A stretch of 64,000 nt of DNA, taken from an uncultured Oceanospirillaceae bacterium (lineage in GTDB: Bacteria; Pseudomonadota; Gammaproteobacteria; Pseudomonadales; Balneatricaceae). The position numbers and the translations under genes were made by a program. Under the pieces are notes generated by a model, which saw nothing but the letters and a program-made list of their open reading frames with translations, had not been told where the DNA came from and did no database searches. Every line of letters starts with the position of its first letter. Position 1 is the first letter of the stretch. This document shows positions 34,451 through 43,130 of the stretch, in pieces. Where the stretch lies: the NCBI GenBank assembly GCA_937138495.1, contig CAKZPE010000092.1, forward strand, positions 1 through 64,000, in the 5' to 3' direction.

Positions 34451-35284
34451 ATGTTTAGAATAATAGTTTTAATGGCAATACTGCTCGGCGGACTCTGGAG
34501 TACCAATGCTCTTTCAGCAGAGTGCCAGACGATTACTTGTCAGGAAGAGCTGGCGGAACAGTTTGCGCCAATTCTGAGGTTTGACAGCAAACAGGGAAAT
34601 AAAAATAAGTGTTTTCCAGGTGATGCTGCGGAATATTATAAAGCAAGACAAAGTGGCGATACGTCCAGAATATGTAATGAAGATTACAGTTCGGTCACAT
34701 CCGGTAATGTGCCTACGTATTATCAGTATGCTAGTAATGGTTTTTCAGAATACATTGTGTACTGGTTTTTTTATGGCTGGCAGGACAGTTGTTCTCCGGG
34801 TGTCGGAACGCACGACGCAGACTGGGAAAGAATTGTGGTTAAACTGCAAGATCGTTTCTCTACCGGCAACAGGGCTATCGTAGGCGTTTTATTTTATCAA
34901 CATAAAGGACAGTATTCAAAATTGGCTTCTTATGAAAGTGAAGGGGATCATCCGATCGTCTATGTCGGCAAAAATAGTCATGGCAGTTACCATGATAGCG
35001 GAGGAACCGGAACCTGCTGTTACTGGGAAGATTTCAGAAAACCCGGGAGTAAAAATCAGAGACTTGAAACGTGGCATAACTTAGTGAGGCTTGTTAATAA
35101 CAATAATGCCCCTGAGTGGATGAGATATGAAAAATCCTGGGATGATTGGGGGGCTGATGACGGAAAGGTTAAAGGGCCGCTTATGCGAGGTGAGGATTTA
35201 ACACGGTTGAAAAGTTGCAAGGGAGCGTTACTGAAAACCTGTGGTACCAGTGGATGTGCTAAATCCTTTTCAGGTACATTTTAA
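34451..35284 (+). CDS. Secreted Vps62-like / DUF946-type protein
   Basis: A 277-residue exported protein with a signal peptide at about 1-22 (NALSA) and around 11 cysteines, suggesting disulfides. The core YWFFYGWQ, HDADWERIVVKL, VGVLFYQHKGQY and PIVYVGKNSHGSYHD resembles the Vps62/DUF946 family, which shares the H-D-W-E pattern with necrosis-inducing NPP1-like proteins. The His/Asp/Glu set could bind a metal. It stands alone between the signalling island and the ABC operon and has somewhat lower GC content than both. Function is unknown; a surface-acting or toxin-like role would be a guess. Confidence 0.55.
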   Translation: MFRIIVLMAILLGGLWSTNALSAECQTITCQEELAEQFAPILRFDSKQGNKNKCFPGDAAEYYKARQSGDTSRICNEDYSSVTSGNVPTYYQYASNGFSEYIVYWFFYGWQDSCSPGVGTHDADWERIVVKLQDRFSTGNRAIVGVLFYQHKGQYSKLASYESEGDHPIVYVGKNSHGSYHDSGGTGTCCYWEDFRKPGSKNQRLETWHNLVRLVNNNNAPEWMRYEKSWDDWGADDGKVKGPLMRGEDLTRLKSCKGALLKTCGTSGCAKSFSGTF

Positions 35285-35356
35285 TGTGCACTCATCATCC
35301 ATTCTGTGTAGCTGCCGAGGTTAAATATAAGGCACTTCAAATTCGTTAAATAAGCC

Positions 35357-35418
35357 GGTTCAGGATCGTATTCCGGGTTCTGATGGGGATCCTCCCTTTT
35401 TGGGAGGCATCCTGAACC
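35357..35418. repeat. Nested inverted repeat
   Basis: GGTTCAGGAT (35357-35366) pairs with ATCCTGAACC (35409-35418), enclosing a second perfect hairpin CCTCCC-TTTTT-GGGAGG (35391-35407). It lies about 70 bp after the Vps62-like gene. It could be a terminator-like structure or a remnant of a small palindromic element. The rest of 35285-35727 shows only a short direct repeat (CTTCTTAATCGCT near 35469 and 35481). Confidence 0.6.
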
Positions 35419-35727
35419 GCCAGATAGACATTCCGTACAGCGTCATTAGCTGGATCCGCCTGGAGCTCTTCTTAATCGCTCTTCTTAATCGCTATTCTGA
35501 ATAGCGCTGCTATGTGACCCGACAAGGATGGGGTGCAGGTCACTTCTCTGATGTTGCTGATGCATTTTCATCACCCGTAGCCATTTATGAGCGAAAATAA
35601 TTTCTGAGAATCCGGCTGAATTTTTATTTTGGAATATTTGTTTTATTTTCAAGTAATTGGATCATATATTTCAAAAAATAAAGAATCTGTCATCAATTCG
35701 TCACGAATCTTTTCTATATTTTGTCAT

Positions 35728-35741
35728 TGCACGCGTGTGCA
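35728..35741. promoter_or_regulatory. Candidate LacI-family operator upstream of the ABC operon
   Basis: TGCACGCGTGTGCA is an imperfect palindrome with a central CG, the usual form of LacI-family operators, about 130 bp before the binding-protein gene. A LacI-type regulator is encoded at 42099 in the same operon. The assignment is inference from form and position. Confidence 0.35.
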
Positions 35742-35873
35742 GTGAGTGCTAATTTGATCCGGCAGCTTTGCTAAAAAAACCTTCTTATGAAGGTCTGAAA
35801 ACCAGCCAGAATCCTGCCTGCGGTGGGGTTAACTGGGCTCCGGAACAACAATAAACAAGTGGAGATGTTTACA

Positions 35874-37235
35874 ATGGTTACGAAAAAACTGGCATTGGGC
35901 CTCAAGGCTGGTGCGGTGGCGCTGGCCGTATCAGTGGCGACGGCCGCCCTGGCAAAAGATGTCACCATCAGTGTGTGGGCCGGCGGCTCTACTCAGGCTG
36001 ATTCTTACCGGACAGAGGCAATTGAGATTGCGGCTGATATCCTGGAGCGGGAAGCAAAAATTCAGGGCGAAGAACTGAATATCACCGTTGAAGGGAAACT
36101 GTTTAATGATGGCTGGGATAACTTCAAACAGGCCGTCACTCTGGCGGGCGAGTCCGGGACTGCGCCGAATATCATTGTAACTTCCCATGCGGATATTGCA
36201 CCCTGGTCCCAGGCCGGCCTGATCCGCCCGATTGAAGATTATATCGATCAGGATGCATGGCCGGTTAATCAGGTATATGACAACCTGATTGAGATTGCAT
36301 CTTATAATGGCCAGCTGTGGGGAATGCCACAGGATGCTGAATCCCGGCCATTCTTTTTCTGGCGTCCGCACATGAAGGCAATTGGTTACAGTGATGCCGA
36401 TATCGACGCGCTGCCTGAAAAGGTAAAGAACGGCGAATATACCCTGTATAACGTCATTGAAGATGCAAAGAAAATTCAGGATAAAGGGCTGGTCGAAAAA
36501 GGTAAGGGGTTTTCGCCCCGAGTATCAAATGGTCCGGATTACTGGCAGTTTTATCAGAGCTTCGGCGGCCAGCTGAAAGATACTCAGACCGGCCAGCTGA
36601 TCTTTGATAAGCAGGCCATGACAGACATGTATCAGTTCTTTGTGGATGCCGCTGAAATGGGGGTGACATCTAAAACTCATCTTGGGGCCGACTGGAATCA
36701 GTGGTATTCGGAAGTGGCTAACGGTAAGGCGGCTACCTGGCACGGTGGCACCTGGCACTATAAGCGCTATACCGGCAAGGAAGGGCTGGATGATTTCTTC
36801 GGCAATATCCAGTTTACCCTGATTCCGAGCGGTAATGATAAAGGCCGCGCTAACACCATTACCCATCCGCTGGTGTATCTGGTTTCAAATACCGGCACCG
36901 ACGATGATGCGGCAATTGCAGCCCAGTTAATTGCCATTGCATCAGAACCCCGCCTTAACTCTCTGCACGCCATTAAATCTGCCCACCTGGGCATTGGCTC
37001 AGAGCAGGCTAATGTTGATCTCTATGCCAACGATCAGTGGGCAACAGAGGCCACCGAACGGTTGTTGGTAAACGCTAATGCAATGCCGAACCACACCGAG
37101 TTCGGTCAGTACTGGCAGATCATGTACAAAGGGCTTGAGTCTGCCTGGACCGGCCAGAAGAGCGTTGCTGATGCAGTAAGCGGTGTTGAATCAGAACTGG
37201 CGTCTGCACTGGGCGACAATATTCAGATCCGTTAA
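35874..37235 (+). CDS. ABC transporter substrate-binding protein (family 1)
   Basis: A periplasmic binding protein of about 453 residues of the carbohydrate/glycerol-3-phosphate uptake type. The signal peptide is MVTKKLALGLKAGAVALAV... with cleavage near ATAALA. The mature protein has KDVTISVWAGGS, VTLAGESGTAPNIIVTSHADIAPW and GNDKGRANTITHPLVYLVSN, as in extracellular solute-binding family 1. I chose ATG 35874 because GTGGAG lies 9 nt upstream; an earlier GTG at 35823 would add 17 residues ahead of the signal peptide. It heads the ABC/GDPD/LacI/IMPase operon. The ligand is not deducible, but the downstream enzymes point to a glycerophosphodiester or polyol phosphate. Confidence 0.88.
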   Translation: MVTKKLALGLKAGAVALAVSVATAALAKDVTISVWAGGSTQADSYRTEAIEIAADILEREAKIQGEELNITVEGKLFNDGWDNFKQAVTLAGESGTAPNIIVTSHADIAPWSQAGLIRPIEDYIDQDAWPVNQVYDNLIEIASYNGQLWGMPQDAESRPFFFWRPHMKAIGYSDADIDALPEKVKNGEYTLYNVIEDAKKIQDKGLVEKGKGFSPRVSNGPDYWQFYQSFGGQLKDTQTGQLIFDKQAMTDMYQFFVDAAEMGVTSKTHLGADWNQWYSEVANGKAATWHGGTWHYKRYTGKEGLDDFFGNIQFTLIPSGNDKGRANTITHPLVYLVSNTGTDDDAAIAAQLIAIASEPRLNSLHAIKSAHLGIGSEQANVDLYANDQWATEATERLLVNANAMPNHTEFGQYWQIMYKGLESAWTGQKSVADAVSGVESELASALGDNIQIR

Positions 37236-37242
37236 AGGTTTT

Positions 37243-37294
37243 GGGGCCGGTGGCTGTCACCGGCTCCATATCTTCGGTTGCCGGCGCCGCCGGC
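37243..37294 (+). terminator. Two tandem hairpins after the binding-protein gene
   Basis: GGGCCGGTG-GCTGT-CACCGGCTC (37244-37267) and the perfect GCCGGC-GCC-GCCGGC (37280-37294) follow the binding-protein stop. Neither has a T tract. Hairpins here usually protect the upstream mRNA so that the binding protein is made in excess over the permeases. Confidence 0.55.
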
Positions 37295-37324
37295 ATATTG
37301 ATGAGCAGTTCATAGGAAATGTGT

Positions 37325-38638
37325 ATGCGCCAACGTATTGGCCTTCTGGGTTTGGGCTTTATGACACCCGCGCTGGTAATGGTTCTGGTGTTTTTTCTGA
37401 TCCCCGTGGTGATGACCGCCGTCTTCGGTTTTACCAATATGGGAACTGCCACCGGCATTTCCGGCGGCGAGTATCTGTTAACCCCCAAAATTGTTAAGCA
37501 GCTGGAAATCCGTGGAGAGTTTGATAAACAGTCTCTTACGGCTCTGAGCAGTAACCGTTATCAGGTCACTGAAGCAGGATTGGCAAAAGCGGCCAGTGAC
37601 GGTCTCAAGTCTGCCTATATCCAGGGGCTTCGTGACTCTTTACTGGGCCGTGAATACAGCAGTAAGCGTGATTTTGAGCGGGCGTTGAAAAAGATAAAAG
37701 ACCGGCCCCGTAAGGTGCGGGCGCTTAAAAAGTCGGCTGAATATTTCAGCCAGTCGATACTGAACCGCCGTTACCTGACTGACCATGAATTTAAAACAGC
37801 GCTTGCTGCAACGGGTGTACAGCTGAGTGCAACGGAATTTGATCAGGTACTGAGTGCCAGTTATACCGGTTGGATATGGACCACGGATAACTTTACCAAC
37901 ATGTTCAGTAAACCGGACACCTGGGTAGTGGCATTTAATACCCTGGTGTACGTATTACTGGTGCTGGCATTTAATATCGGTTTCGGCCTGTTTCTGGCTC
38001 TGACAACCTTTTATCTGCCATCCGGCCAGTCAGCTTTTTTCCGGGCTGTATGGCTGTTACCGCGGATTTCGCCTCCGGTGCTTTATGTGCTGCTGTGGAA
38101 GTGGCTGACCTGGGATACCGGCTTTATATCCACGGTACTGGGCTGGTTTGGGGTGCCTGCGTTCAACTACATGCTGGGGTCAGTCGGCAGTGCCTGGGCC
38201 GTGGTGGTGCTGATCAACGGTTTTGTGGGGGCATCGCTGGGCATGATCCTGTTTTCCAGTGCGATTCAGGCTATTCCAAAATCCATTTTATATGCCAGTG
38301 AAGTGGACGGTGCAAACCGCTGGCAGCAAGTGCGCTACATTATTTTGCCGCAGCTACGCTGGCCGATTCTGTTTACCACCAGTTATACGACTCTGTCGTT
38401 ACTGACATCCTTCGAATACATACTGCTGTCGACAGAGGGTGGCCCGGGGAATACCACCAATGTGTGGGCACTTGAAGCCTACTTCACTGCGCTGAACAAC
38501 TACGCCGGTAACCTGAAGTACGGTTATGGTGCAGCGATGGCGCTGGTGCTGGTCACCCTCGGGGTTTTGGTGTCGCTGCTGTACCTGCGGCTGTTTAAAT
38601 TTGATGAGCTGGTTGCCCGGCCGAAAATTGAGAACTGA
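37325..38638 (+). CDS. ABC transporter permease with large periplasmic insert (MalF-like)
   Basis: An inner-membrane permease of about 437 residues. After the first helix (about 5-28) comes an unusually long, charged periplasmic segment of about 165 residues (about 30-195), comparable to the P2 loop of MalF. Five further helices follow with the cytoplasmic EAA loop (ASEVDGANRWQQVRYIILPQL) that contacts the ATPase. The insert probably docks the binding protein. I prefer the second ATG (37325) because AGGA is better spaced from it; 37319 is the alternative. Operon position 2, followed by the second permease after 14 bp. Confidence 0.87.
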   Translation: MRQRIGLLGLGFMTPALVMVLVFFLIPVVMTAVFGFTNMGTATGISGGEYLLTPKIVKQLEIRGEFDKQSLTALSSNRYQVTEAGLAKAASDGLKSAYIQGLRDSLLGREYSSKRDFERALKKIKDRPRKVRALKKSAEYFSQSILNRRYLTDHEFKTALAATGVQLSATEFDQVLSASYTGWIWTTDNFTNMFSKPDTWVVAFNTLVYVLLVLAFNIGFGLFLALTTFYLPSGQSAFFRAVWLLPRISPPVLYVLLWKWLTWDTGFISTVLGWFGVPAFNYMLGSVGSAWAVVVLINGFVGASLGMILFSSAIQAIPKSILYASEVDGANRWQQVRYIILPQLRWPILFTTSYTTLSLLTSFEYILLSTEGGPGNTTNVWALEAYFTALNNYAGNLKYGYGAAMALVLVTLGVLVSLLYLRLFKFDELVARPKIEN

Positions 38639-38652
38639 GGGGAGGCCTGATT

Positions 38653-39489
38653 ATGTCTGATAAAAACAGCAGTAACTTTAAGAGCTGGCCGGTTACCCTG
38701 ATTCTGGGGCTGTTTTCGGTCCCTCTGCTGGTGATGTATCTGTATCTGTTTATAGATACCTTTACCAACACCGCGCCCGGTTCACTGATTCCTAATGAGC
38801 TGACGTTCGAGCACTGGCGTTTTCTCTGGGAAACCGAGCCCGGTACGGTGAGTATCTGGCAGGTGACCCTGAATACGCTGATTTTTGCCTCAGTGATGAC
38901 CCTGGTGATTCTGTCGGTTTCCCTCACGGCAGGGTATGCGCTTTCCCGGTTGAATATGCCGTTCCGCCGTTTCTTTCTGGCGGGGGTGTTAACCCTCCAT
39001 GCGTTTCCGACAGTTACCTTGGTGATCGCACTGTTTATCGTGCTGCAGTTTCTGGGCCTTTATAACACCCTGATCGGGGTGATCTTCATTAAGGCTGCTC
39101 TGATGTTGCCGTTCGGAATCTGGGTGATGAAAGGGTTTTATGACACTGTTCCGTGGGAAATTGAAATGGCCGGCGTACAGGATGGTGCCAGCCGGTTCAT
39201 GGTGTGGCGTCTGCTGGTGTTACCGCAGATTAAACCGGGGCTGATCGCACTGGGCGTGTTTTCCTTTCTGGAAGGCTGGAGTGAATACCTGATGCCGCAG
39301 ATCTTTGCGCCAGAAGCGGATGTGCAGGTGCTGTCGGTGTATCTGGCTTCTCTGATCGCCGATGACCAGAAATTTGATTTCAACCTGTTTAAGTCCATCG
39401 GCCTGTTTTATGTGTTGCCGGTGATTGTTTTGTATCTGGTTTTCCAGAATAAGCTGATGAATATTTACGGTGGAGGCTCGAAAGGCTAA
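38653..39489 (+). CDS. ABC transporter permease (MalG-like)
   Basis: A 278-residue inner-membrane permease with six predicted helices, starting after GGGGAGG. The EAA loop is seen in EIEMAGVQDGASRFMVWRLLVLPQIKPG, and the SAGYALSRL-like segment (TAGYALSRLNMPFRR) precedes helix 3 as in MalG/UgpE proteins. Forms a heterodimer with the MalF-like protein. The stop overlaps the ATPase ATG by one base (TAATG). Confidence 0.9.
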   Translation: MSDKNSSNFKSWPVTLILGLFSVPLLVMYLYLFIDTFTNTAPGSLIPNELTFEHWRFLWETEPGTVSIWQVTLNTLIFASVMTLVILSVSLTAGYALSRLNMPFRRFFLAGVLTLHAFPTVTLVIALFIVLQFLGLYNTLIGVIFIKAALMLPFGIWVMKGFYDTVPWEIEMAGVQDGASRFMVWRLLVLPQIKPGLIALGVFSFLEGWSEYLMPQIFAPEADVQVLSVYLASLIADDQKFDFNLFKSIGLFYVLPVIVLYLVFQNKLMNIYGGGSKG

Positions 39490-40550
39490 TGCGTATCCTG
39501 CTAGATAATTTCACCAAGAAGTTTGATGACGTAATGGTCATCAATAACATGAATCTGGAAGTCCGTGATGGCGAAATGATGGCGCTGCTGGGGCCCTCCG
39601 GTTGCGGTAAATCCACCACGCTGTTTTCCATTTGCGAAATCTATCAGTGCAATGGTGGCCGCATTCTGTTCGGTGACCGGGATGTGTCGAATGTGACATC
39701 TCAACACCGTAATGTGGGGGTCGTGTTTCAGAACTACGCACTGTATCCGCATATGTCTATTTTCGACAATATCGCCTTTCCGCTGATGGTAAAAAAAATG
39801 CCGGCGGAACAGATTAAAAAAGAAGTGCACAAAATAGCGGAACTGGTGCATATCGGCGATCTGCTGGAGCGAAAGCCTTCACAGTTATCTGGCGGTCAGC
39901 AACAACGGGTTGCCCTGAGCCGGGCGCTGGTGCGTAAGCCGGATGTGCTGTTACTGGATGAACCGCTGGCCAATCTGGATGCCAAACTGCGGCTGGAAAT
40001 GCGTTCAGAAATCCGCCGTATCCAGCAGGAAACCGGGATCACCGCGGTTCTGGTCACCCACGATCAGGTAGAGGCTATGTCTATGTGTGATCGCATAGCC
40101 CTGATGGATCACGGGAAGATTCTGCAGGTCACTACACCGAACGACATGTACCACAACCCGCAGACAGACTTTGTTGCCGGCTTCCTGGGTAATCCGCCGA
40201 TTGCCTTTCTGGACGGGGTCATTACCAACGGCCAGATTCAGCTGAAAGACTCTGCAATTCAATTACCGCTGCCATCCCGGGTGCCGGTTCAGCCGGACGG
40301 TAAGATCGTACGTTTAGGGGTGCGTCCTGAATACTTTGGCAATCAGGCAGGTATCGAACTGCAGGGGCAGGTCAGCTTTGTGGAAACCCAGGGGCGTGAA
40401 AATCTTTACGATATCCGTCTTGGGAACGGTGCTGTACTGCGGTCTATTCAGCCGGTCCGGGCTGATGCCGGTTTGGGGGACAGCGTTAGCTGGCCGCTGG
40501 ATACCGAACAGATACTGATCTTTGATGACCAGGGGCAGCGGGTTGCATGA
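39489..40550 (+). CDS. ABC transporter ATP-binding protein (UgpC/MalK-like)
   Basis: A 353-residue cytoplasmic ATPase that powers the importer. Walker A GPSGCGKSTT (about 35-44), Q-loop VFQNYALYPHMS, signature LSGGQQQRVALSRAL, Walker B VLLLDEPLANLD and the switch histidine in LVTHDQVEAM are all present. A C-terminal regulatory TOBE/OB region of about 115 residues (RLGVRPEYFG) is typical of the MalK/UgpC group. It overlaps the preceding gene by one base and the following phosphodiesterase gene by four (ATGA). Confidence 0.93.
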   Translation: MRILLDNFTKKFDDVMVINNMNLEVRDGEMMALLGPSGCGKSTTLFSICEIYQCNGGRILFGDRDVSNVTSQHRNVGVVFQNYALYPHMSIFDNIAFPLMVKKMPAEQIKKEVHKIAELVHIGDLLERKPSQLSGGQQQRVALSRALVRKPDVLLLDEPLANLDAKLRLEMRSEIRRIQQETGITAVLVTHDQVEAMSMCDRIALMDHGKILQVTTPNDMYHNPQTDFVAGFLGNPPIAFLDGVITNGQIQLKDSAIQLPLPSRVPVQPDGKIVRLGVRPEYFGNQAGIELQGQVSFVETQGRENLYDIRLGNGAVLRSIQPVRADAGLGDSVSWPLDTEQILIFDDQGQRVA

Positions 40551-42061
40551 ACCGGTTACCAACAGTAATGCATAAACTGACTACCGCCGACTGGCCCCCG
40601 GCAAAGTTCAGCGGGCCGCGGATTATCGGTCACCGGGGGGCCTGTTATCACGCCACTGAAAATACCCTTAAAGCGTTCCGTACAGCAGCATTGCTGGGGG
40701 CGGATATGTGGGAGCTGGATGCCAGGCTCACCGCTGACGGCGTGTGTGTGATCAGCCATGATGACAGCCTGATGAGTGTTTTTGGCATTCAGGCGGATAT
40801 ATCAGCCCTGAGCTTTCATGAACTGCGTGAAAGAGTTCCTCAGGTGCCGTGCTTCAGAGAAGTGATGGCACTGGCCCGGGACACCGGATGTGGTCTGTAC
40901 GTTGAGCTGAAAGATGCCGGGGCGGGGCCGGTAGTGCTGCAACAATTGCGGGAGGCTGAGTTCACCTATGCGGCAATAGGGTCATTCATTGTTGACTGGA
41001 TTAAACCGCTGGCGGCTGTCGGGTGTGAGTATCCGTTATCGGCACTGGTTCCGATAGGGGCAGACCCTTTTGCGATGGCCGCTGAAGCCGGGGCTGATGC
41101 CATTCATTTGTGCTGGGAGCGGGCCAGCGAGACACCGCAAAGGCTGGTAACGCCGGAATTACTGGCCCGGGCAGCGGATAAACAACTGGAAGTGGTACTT
41201 TGGCATGAGGAGCGGCCGGCGGTTATTCAGGCGCTGATGCAGCTGCCGATACTGGGATTATGCAGTGACCGGCCTGAATTGCTGGTGCCGTACCCCGGTT
41301 CACCGGCACGGCCACTGAAAACTGTTACGGATCTGCCACAGCCTGTGTGCCACCGGGGAGCGGAACTGATTGCACCGGAAAACACTCTGGCAGCACTGGC
41401 CCGTGTATATGAACAGGGCTTTCAGTGGGTGGAAGTGGATGTACAGGAAACGGCTGATGGCCATTTAGTGCTTTGCCATGACGCCACCCTTGAGCGGACT
41501 ACCGACGGCTCCGGCCTGATTGCTGAACAGCCGCTGCAGGCTTTACGGCAACTGGACGCCGGTGGCTTTTTCAGTGAGTTTTACCGGGGTGAACCATTGC
41601 CCAGGCTACAGCAGGCCATTCAGCTGGCAAAGTCATACGGCGGTAAAATGTATATTGAACTGAAAGAGGCGGATCCGGCGAAAGTATTGGCGGCCGTTCT
41701 GGCAGAAAACTTCATTGAAGACTGTTTCTTTTGGAGCTTCTCTGCCTATAAATTACAGTGTTTACGCCAGCTGAGCCAGCAAGCCAGAATCATGGCCCGG
41801 GAAGAAGACTTCAGTGACATTACAGCGGCACGGGACAGCATTGATGCCTGGGTGATTGAAGTACTGGTCAGAGAAGGTGTGGACCTTGAGGGTCTTGCCC
41901 GTCAGGTAAAGGAAACGGAATGCCAGTTGATGTTTTGTTATCAGGGAGATGATCCAGACGTTTTTACCCGGTTGATAGAGCTGCAGCCCGCGCTGATTAA
42001 TCAGCGTCATCCGGAAATATTTAAACAACAGTTATACCGTTATCTTTGTAGAGATTTGTAA
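40547..42061 (+). CDS. Tandem-domain glycerophosphodiester phosphodiesterase
   Basis: A 504-residue cytoplasmic enzyme with two complete GDPD (UgpQ-type) domains in one chain. Domain 1 (about 24-240) has GHRGACYHATENTLKAF, WELDARLTADG and ISHDDS. Domain 2 (about 265-500) has CHRGAELIAPENTLAAL, VEVDVQETADG, LCHDATLERTTDGSG and YIELKEAD. Both keep the catalytic HR, the metal-binding E-x-D and HD residues. Family members hydrolyse glycerophosphodiesters to glycerol-3-phosphate plus alcohol (or the reverse cleavage). Single-domain enzymes of about 250 residues are the rule, so the duplication is unusual. It is translationally coupled to the importer ATPase, implying that the imported compound is its substrate. 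Confidence 0.88.
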   Translation: MNRLPTVMHKLTTADWPPAKFSGPRIIGHRGACYHATENTLKAFRTAALLGADMWELDARLTADGVCVISHDDSLMSVFGIQADISALSFHELRERVPQVPCFREVMALARDTGCGLYVELKDAGAGPVVLQQLREAEFTYAAIGSFIVDWIKPLAAVGCEYPLSALVPIGADPFAMAAEAGADAIHLCWERASETPQRLVTPELLARAADKQLEVVLWHEERPAVIQALMQLPILGLCSDRPELLVPYPGSPARPLKTVTDLPQPVCHRGAELIAPENTLAALARVYEQGFQWVEVDVQETADGHLVLCHDATLERTTDGSGLIAEQPLQALRQLDAGGFFSEFYRGEPLPRLQQAIQLAKSYGGKMYIELKEADPAKVLAAVLAENFIEDCFFWSFSAYKLQCLRQLSQQARIMAREEDFSDITAARDSIDAWVIEVLVREGVDLEGLARQVKETECQLMFCYQGDDPDVFTRLIELQPALINQRHPEIFKQQLYRYLCRDL

Positions 42062-42098
42062 TTTAAAAAAAAAGAACGGTTAAACAGGTAACAGGTTT

Positions 42099-43118
42099 AT
42101 GTCTGACAAAGACAACAACAATAAAAAGGTCACCTCCGTTGAGGTGGCCCGTCTGGCGGGCGTATCCCGTTCAGCGGTATCACGTTCTTTTACGCCGAAC
42201 GCAAGTGTCTCGCAGGAAACCCGCGAGAAAGTGATGCAGGCGGCGCAGGCGTTGGGATACCGGGTGAATAAACTGGCCAGCAGCCTGATCAACAACCGTT
42301 CAGACCTGGTGGGCATAATAGCCTCGAATATGGATAATCCGTTTCGCAGCAGGCAGGTTGAATATCTGGCGAAAACATTACTGGCGAACAACCTGAGGCC
42401 AATTTTATTGCTGGTGGAGGGGGAAGAAGATCCGTCACGCATTATCGGCATGTTGCTGGAATATAACGTCAGCGGTGTGATTGTCACCTCGGATACACCG
42501 CCCCAGAGTATCTGTGAAGAATGTGTCACTCTGGGAGTGCCTATGGTGCTGGTCAATAAGGATCAGACCGATGCCAGAGTGGACCGGGTTCTGCTGGATA
42601 ACCCACGGTCAGGCAGAATTGCAGCAGAGACGTTATTCGCCTCCGGGTGCCGGAGGCTGGCTGTGGTAACCACCCTTAAACCGTCTTATTCACTCCACGT
42701 GCGGGTGGGGGCGTTTACCGAACGCTGCCGTAGCCTGGGGATTGAAACAGTGGCACGTTTTTCTGCTTCAGAACAGAGTTACGACGGTGGCCGTTATGCG
42801 GCGGATTGTCTGATGGCTGCACCGGAACAGACCGACGGTGTGTTTTGTGTCAGTGACTATATGGCCATGGGGTTTCTTGATCAGCTGCGCTTAAAGCAAC
42901 AGATAGCCGTACCGCAGCGGCTTAAGGTGATCAGTTGTGATGATATTCCGCAAGCAGGCTGGCCGGTCTATGACCTGTCATCTATCCGGCAGGACCCGGA
43001 GCAACTGGCAGAAATGGTTGTAAAAGTGTTACTGGAACGTATCCATAACCCGGAGATTCCGGCAGCCGTAAAAGTGCTGGACGTCAGCCTGACTGAACGT
43101 AACAGCACAGCTAATTGA
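42099..43118 (+). CDS. LacI-family transcriptional regulator
   Basis: A 339-residue repressor. The HTH and hinge are at about 10-65 (VTSVEVARLAGVSRSAVSRSF, SQETREKVMQAAQALGYRVNKLA), and a periplasmic-binding-protein-like effector domain covers about 70-335 (LVGIIASNMDNPF, VSGVIVTSD, VISCDDIPQAGW). It sits inside the ABC/GDPD operon, 37 bp after the phosphodiesterase, so it probably regulates its own operon in response to the imported compound. A candidate operator lies at 35728. Confidence 0.92.
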   Translation: MSDKDNNNKKVTSVEVARLAGVSRSAVSRSFTPNASVSQETREKVMQAAQALGYRVNKLASSLINNRSDLVGIIASNMDNPFRSRQVEYLAKTLLANNLRPILLLVEGEEDPSRIIGMLLEYNVSGVIVTSDTPPQSICEECVTLGVPMVLVNKDQTDARVDRVLLDNPRSGRIAAETLFASGCRRLAVVTTLKPSYSLHVRVGAFTERCRSLGIETVARFSASEQSYDGGRYAADCLMAAPEQTDGVFCVSDYMAMGFLDQLRLKQQIAVPQRLKVISCDDIPQAGWPVYDLSSIRQDPEQLAEMVVKVLLERIHNPEIPAAVKVLDVSLTERNSTAN

Positions 43119-43130
43119 TGAGAAGAGTAC

